In this document: positions 62,793 through 64,000 of the stretch, one piece after another
Layout: each line of letters opens with the position of its first letter
How positions within the stretch are numbered: position 1 is the stretch's first letter
NCBI RefSeq assembly: GCF_018691265.1
Contig: NW_024881282.1
Span: 53,079,122 to 53,143,121 of the forward strand
Direction of reading: 5' to 3'
From: Tyto alba
Taxonomy: Eukaryota > Chordata > Aves > Strigiformes > Tytonidae
Length of the DNA stretch: 64,000 nt
Made by a program: the position numbers and the translations under genes
The notes under the pieces: generated by a model
Told to the model about the DNA's origin: nothing
Database searches by the model: none
Seen by the model: the letters and a program-made list of their open reading frames with translations, nothing else

Positions 62793-64000
62793 AGGAGAAA
62801 ATTTTGCTACTGAACCGCTGTTTGTGGTCCCTGCTGTGCATGCAGCTGCCCAGATCAGCACACTGCTGGTTTGCTGTGGATGAGCCGCTGGCCTGGCCAT
62901 CCCCCTCACCTCTGTGTGATGTGCATAACCCAGACAAAATGGGATGACTGCCCCAAGGGAAGGCTGTCTCTGGATGCATCGTGTTCCTACAGGTCTCCTT
63001 TCTCAGGTGTTTCCAACCATTAGTGGTCAGAGAAAAGATGCTGGGCTAATCCGAGCAGCATGGCTATCCTTATCTTCCTGAAAACTCTCATCAAACATGC
63101 AGTCAATGAACACAAGCAAGGGTTGGGAGTTCACAAAAGGGAAAGCACAAGCCAAATGTAGAAACAGTTGCAAAAACTATTGAGTGCTGCTGTGCAGAGA
63201 GCACCCCTGTCCCTCCTGCTCCAGTATTCAAAGAATTAGGTGCTCCTCAAAAAACTTCCCCATGTCACCAGCAATTAAAAAATATCAGAAAATCAGCATG
63301 TGATAATGGAAAACCGTACACACTCTCGAGAGAAGGACAGGGCAAACGTTTCATGTAGCAGTCCTTCCTATCAGACCAACCGGGCTGCTGCTGACAAACC
63401 AGATGTGGAGGACTAAAGCCCAAGCACTGCTGTGGTTTGAGTGGTGTGTACATCCACCAGATCCCCTACTAACTGGTGCAAGCCATGAGCTGAGCACATA
63501 CAGGCTTGCAAAGCCTTTGGGCTGAGCCAACAAGCGGCTCCACACTGTGGAGCTGCAGATAATGCGCCGAGCTTCGGCCGGGGTTGCACAGCTGCATCCA
63601 TCCTGCCCGTTAGCATCACTTACTAGCCTAATTTTGGGGCCGTGTCATCACAACTACACCCTCCCCGTGGAGCTGGCTCAGAGTACAGGCCCAGAGAAGT
63701 CAGGTCTGCCAGCAATGACAGCACATGTTTTACCCCGGCTGGGATTTGAGCGTTCGCCCCCTTTTTGACAGCTCACTGTGCCAGCCGAGCCGCGGTGAAG
63801 CACACTGGAGGGCTCTTTGCTGGCGTCTCCCTCCTGCCGAGCCAGGCGGGGAGCAACCCCCGGGCTACCAAGTGAGTGGACAACATCACCACGGGTTGTG
63901 GCTTCCCGCTGGCACCAGGCAAGTCCATGAGCACTTTGAACACACAAAGGATGGGCAGAGAGCGGCACATCACGAAGCCTTTGATTTGCTGTTTAAAAAC

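Larger units (their letters stand above)
53706..64000. other. Intergenic sequence to the right edge
   Basis: No exon of a known gene was recognised. There are A runs at 57787-57803 and 58474-58494, a (CTGG)n stretch near 56,043 and a purine-rich tract (58190-58272). The last ~1.8 kb is richer in G+C and CpG than the rest, with overlapping short open frames on both strands. In mammals the gene 3' of WIF1 is TBC1D30, but no exon resembling it was found. Confidence 0.6.

Noticed and set aside
53706..64000. Search for TBC1D30 exons on the - strand (expected convergent neighbour)
   Set aside because: No segment resembling a TBC domain or its 3' exons was recognised; the neighbour probably lies beyond the window.
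1..64000. CRISPR arrays, bacterial operons, phage or plasmid modules
   Set aside because: No spaced direct repeats of CRISPR type, no Shine-Dalgarno-led gene strings, and the gene content is clearly vertebrate.

Overview
The window is vertebrate nuclear DNA, almost certainly from a bird. CR1 LINE fragments are present with the CR1 3' octamer tail and recognisable ORF2 C-terminal reading frames. There are also long avian-type retroviral LTRs, and a split gene whose exons closely match vertebrate WIF1 (Wnt inhibitory factor 1). There are no bacterial-style operons, rRNA, tRNA or CRISPR arrays.

Positions 1 to about 15,005 hold the 3' part of WIF1 on the + strand. Six coding exons are resolved to the base: five EGF-like exons (3737-3832, 5481-5576, 6944-7039, 11197-11292, 11899-11994) and the terminal exon (14175-14296, stop TGA), followed by a roughly 0.7 kb AT-rich 3' UTR with a well-placed AATAAA at 14983-14988. 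Each of the five EGF exons is exactly 96 bp, encodes one six-cysteine EGF module and is bounded by phase 1 introns. The signal peptide and WIF domain must lie upstream of base 1. Intron 4 carries an antisense LTR, and intron 7 carries a 292 bp purine-only satellite that switches from a 5 bp to a 6 bp unit.

Positions 15,006 to 64,000 look like gene-poor intergenic DNA. I find no convincing spliced or single-exon protein-coding gene there. The recognisable content is repeats: a CR1 3' end on the - strand (20,779-21,220), a CR1 3' end on the + strand (26,970-27,302), a roughly 1.14 kb solo LTR (36,571-37,712) with internal tandem repeats, and a CR1 copy (44,388-45,735) split by a 594 bp solo LTR (44,757-45,350) flanked by a GCTAAA duplication. 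There are also a (CATC)n microsatellite, purine tracts and many poly(A)/poly(T) runs. A few candidate regulatory or CpG-dense patches (near 17.8, 28.4 and 62.6 kb, and at the right edge) are flagged as hypotheses only.

WIF1 is a secreted Wnt antagonist; the part encoded here is the EGF stalk and basic C-terminal tail of that protein. No other gene in the window can be shown to work with it. I did not find evidence of a novel multi-gene system. The most interesting items are the modular exon structure, the dated nested transposon insertion, and the repeat-bearing transcribed portion of the large LTR.
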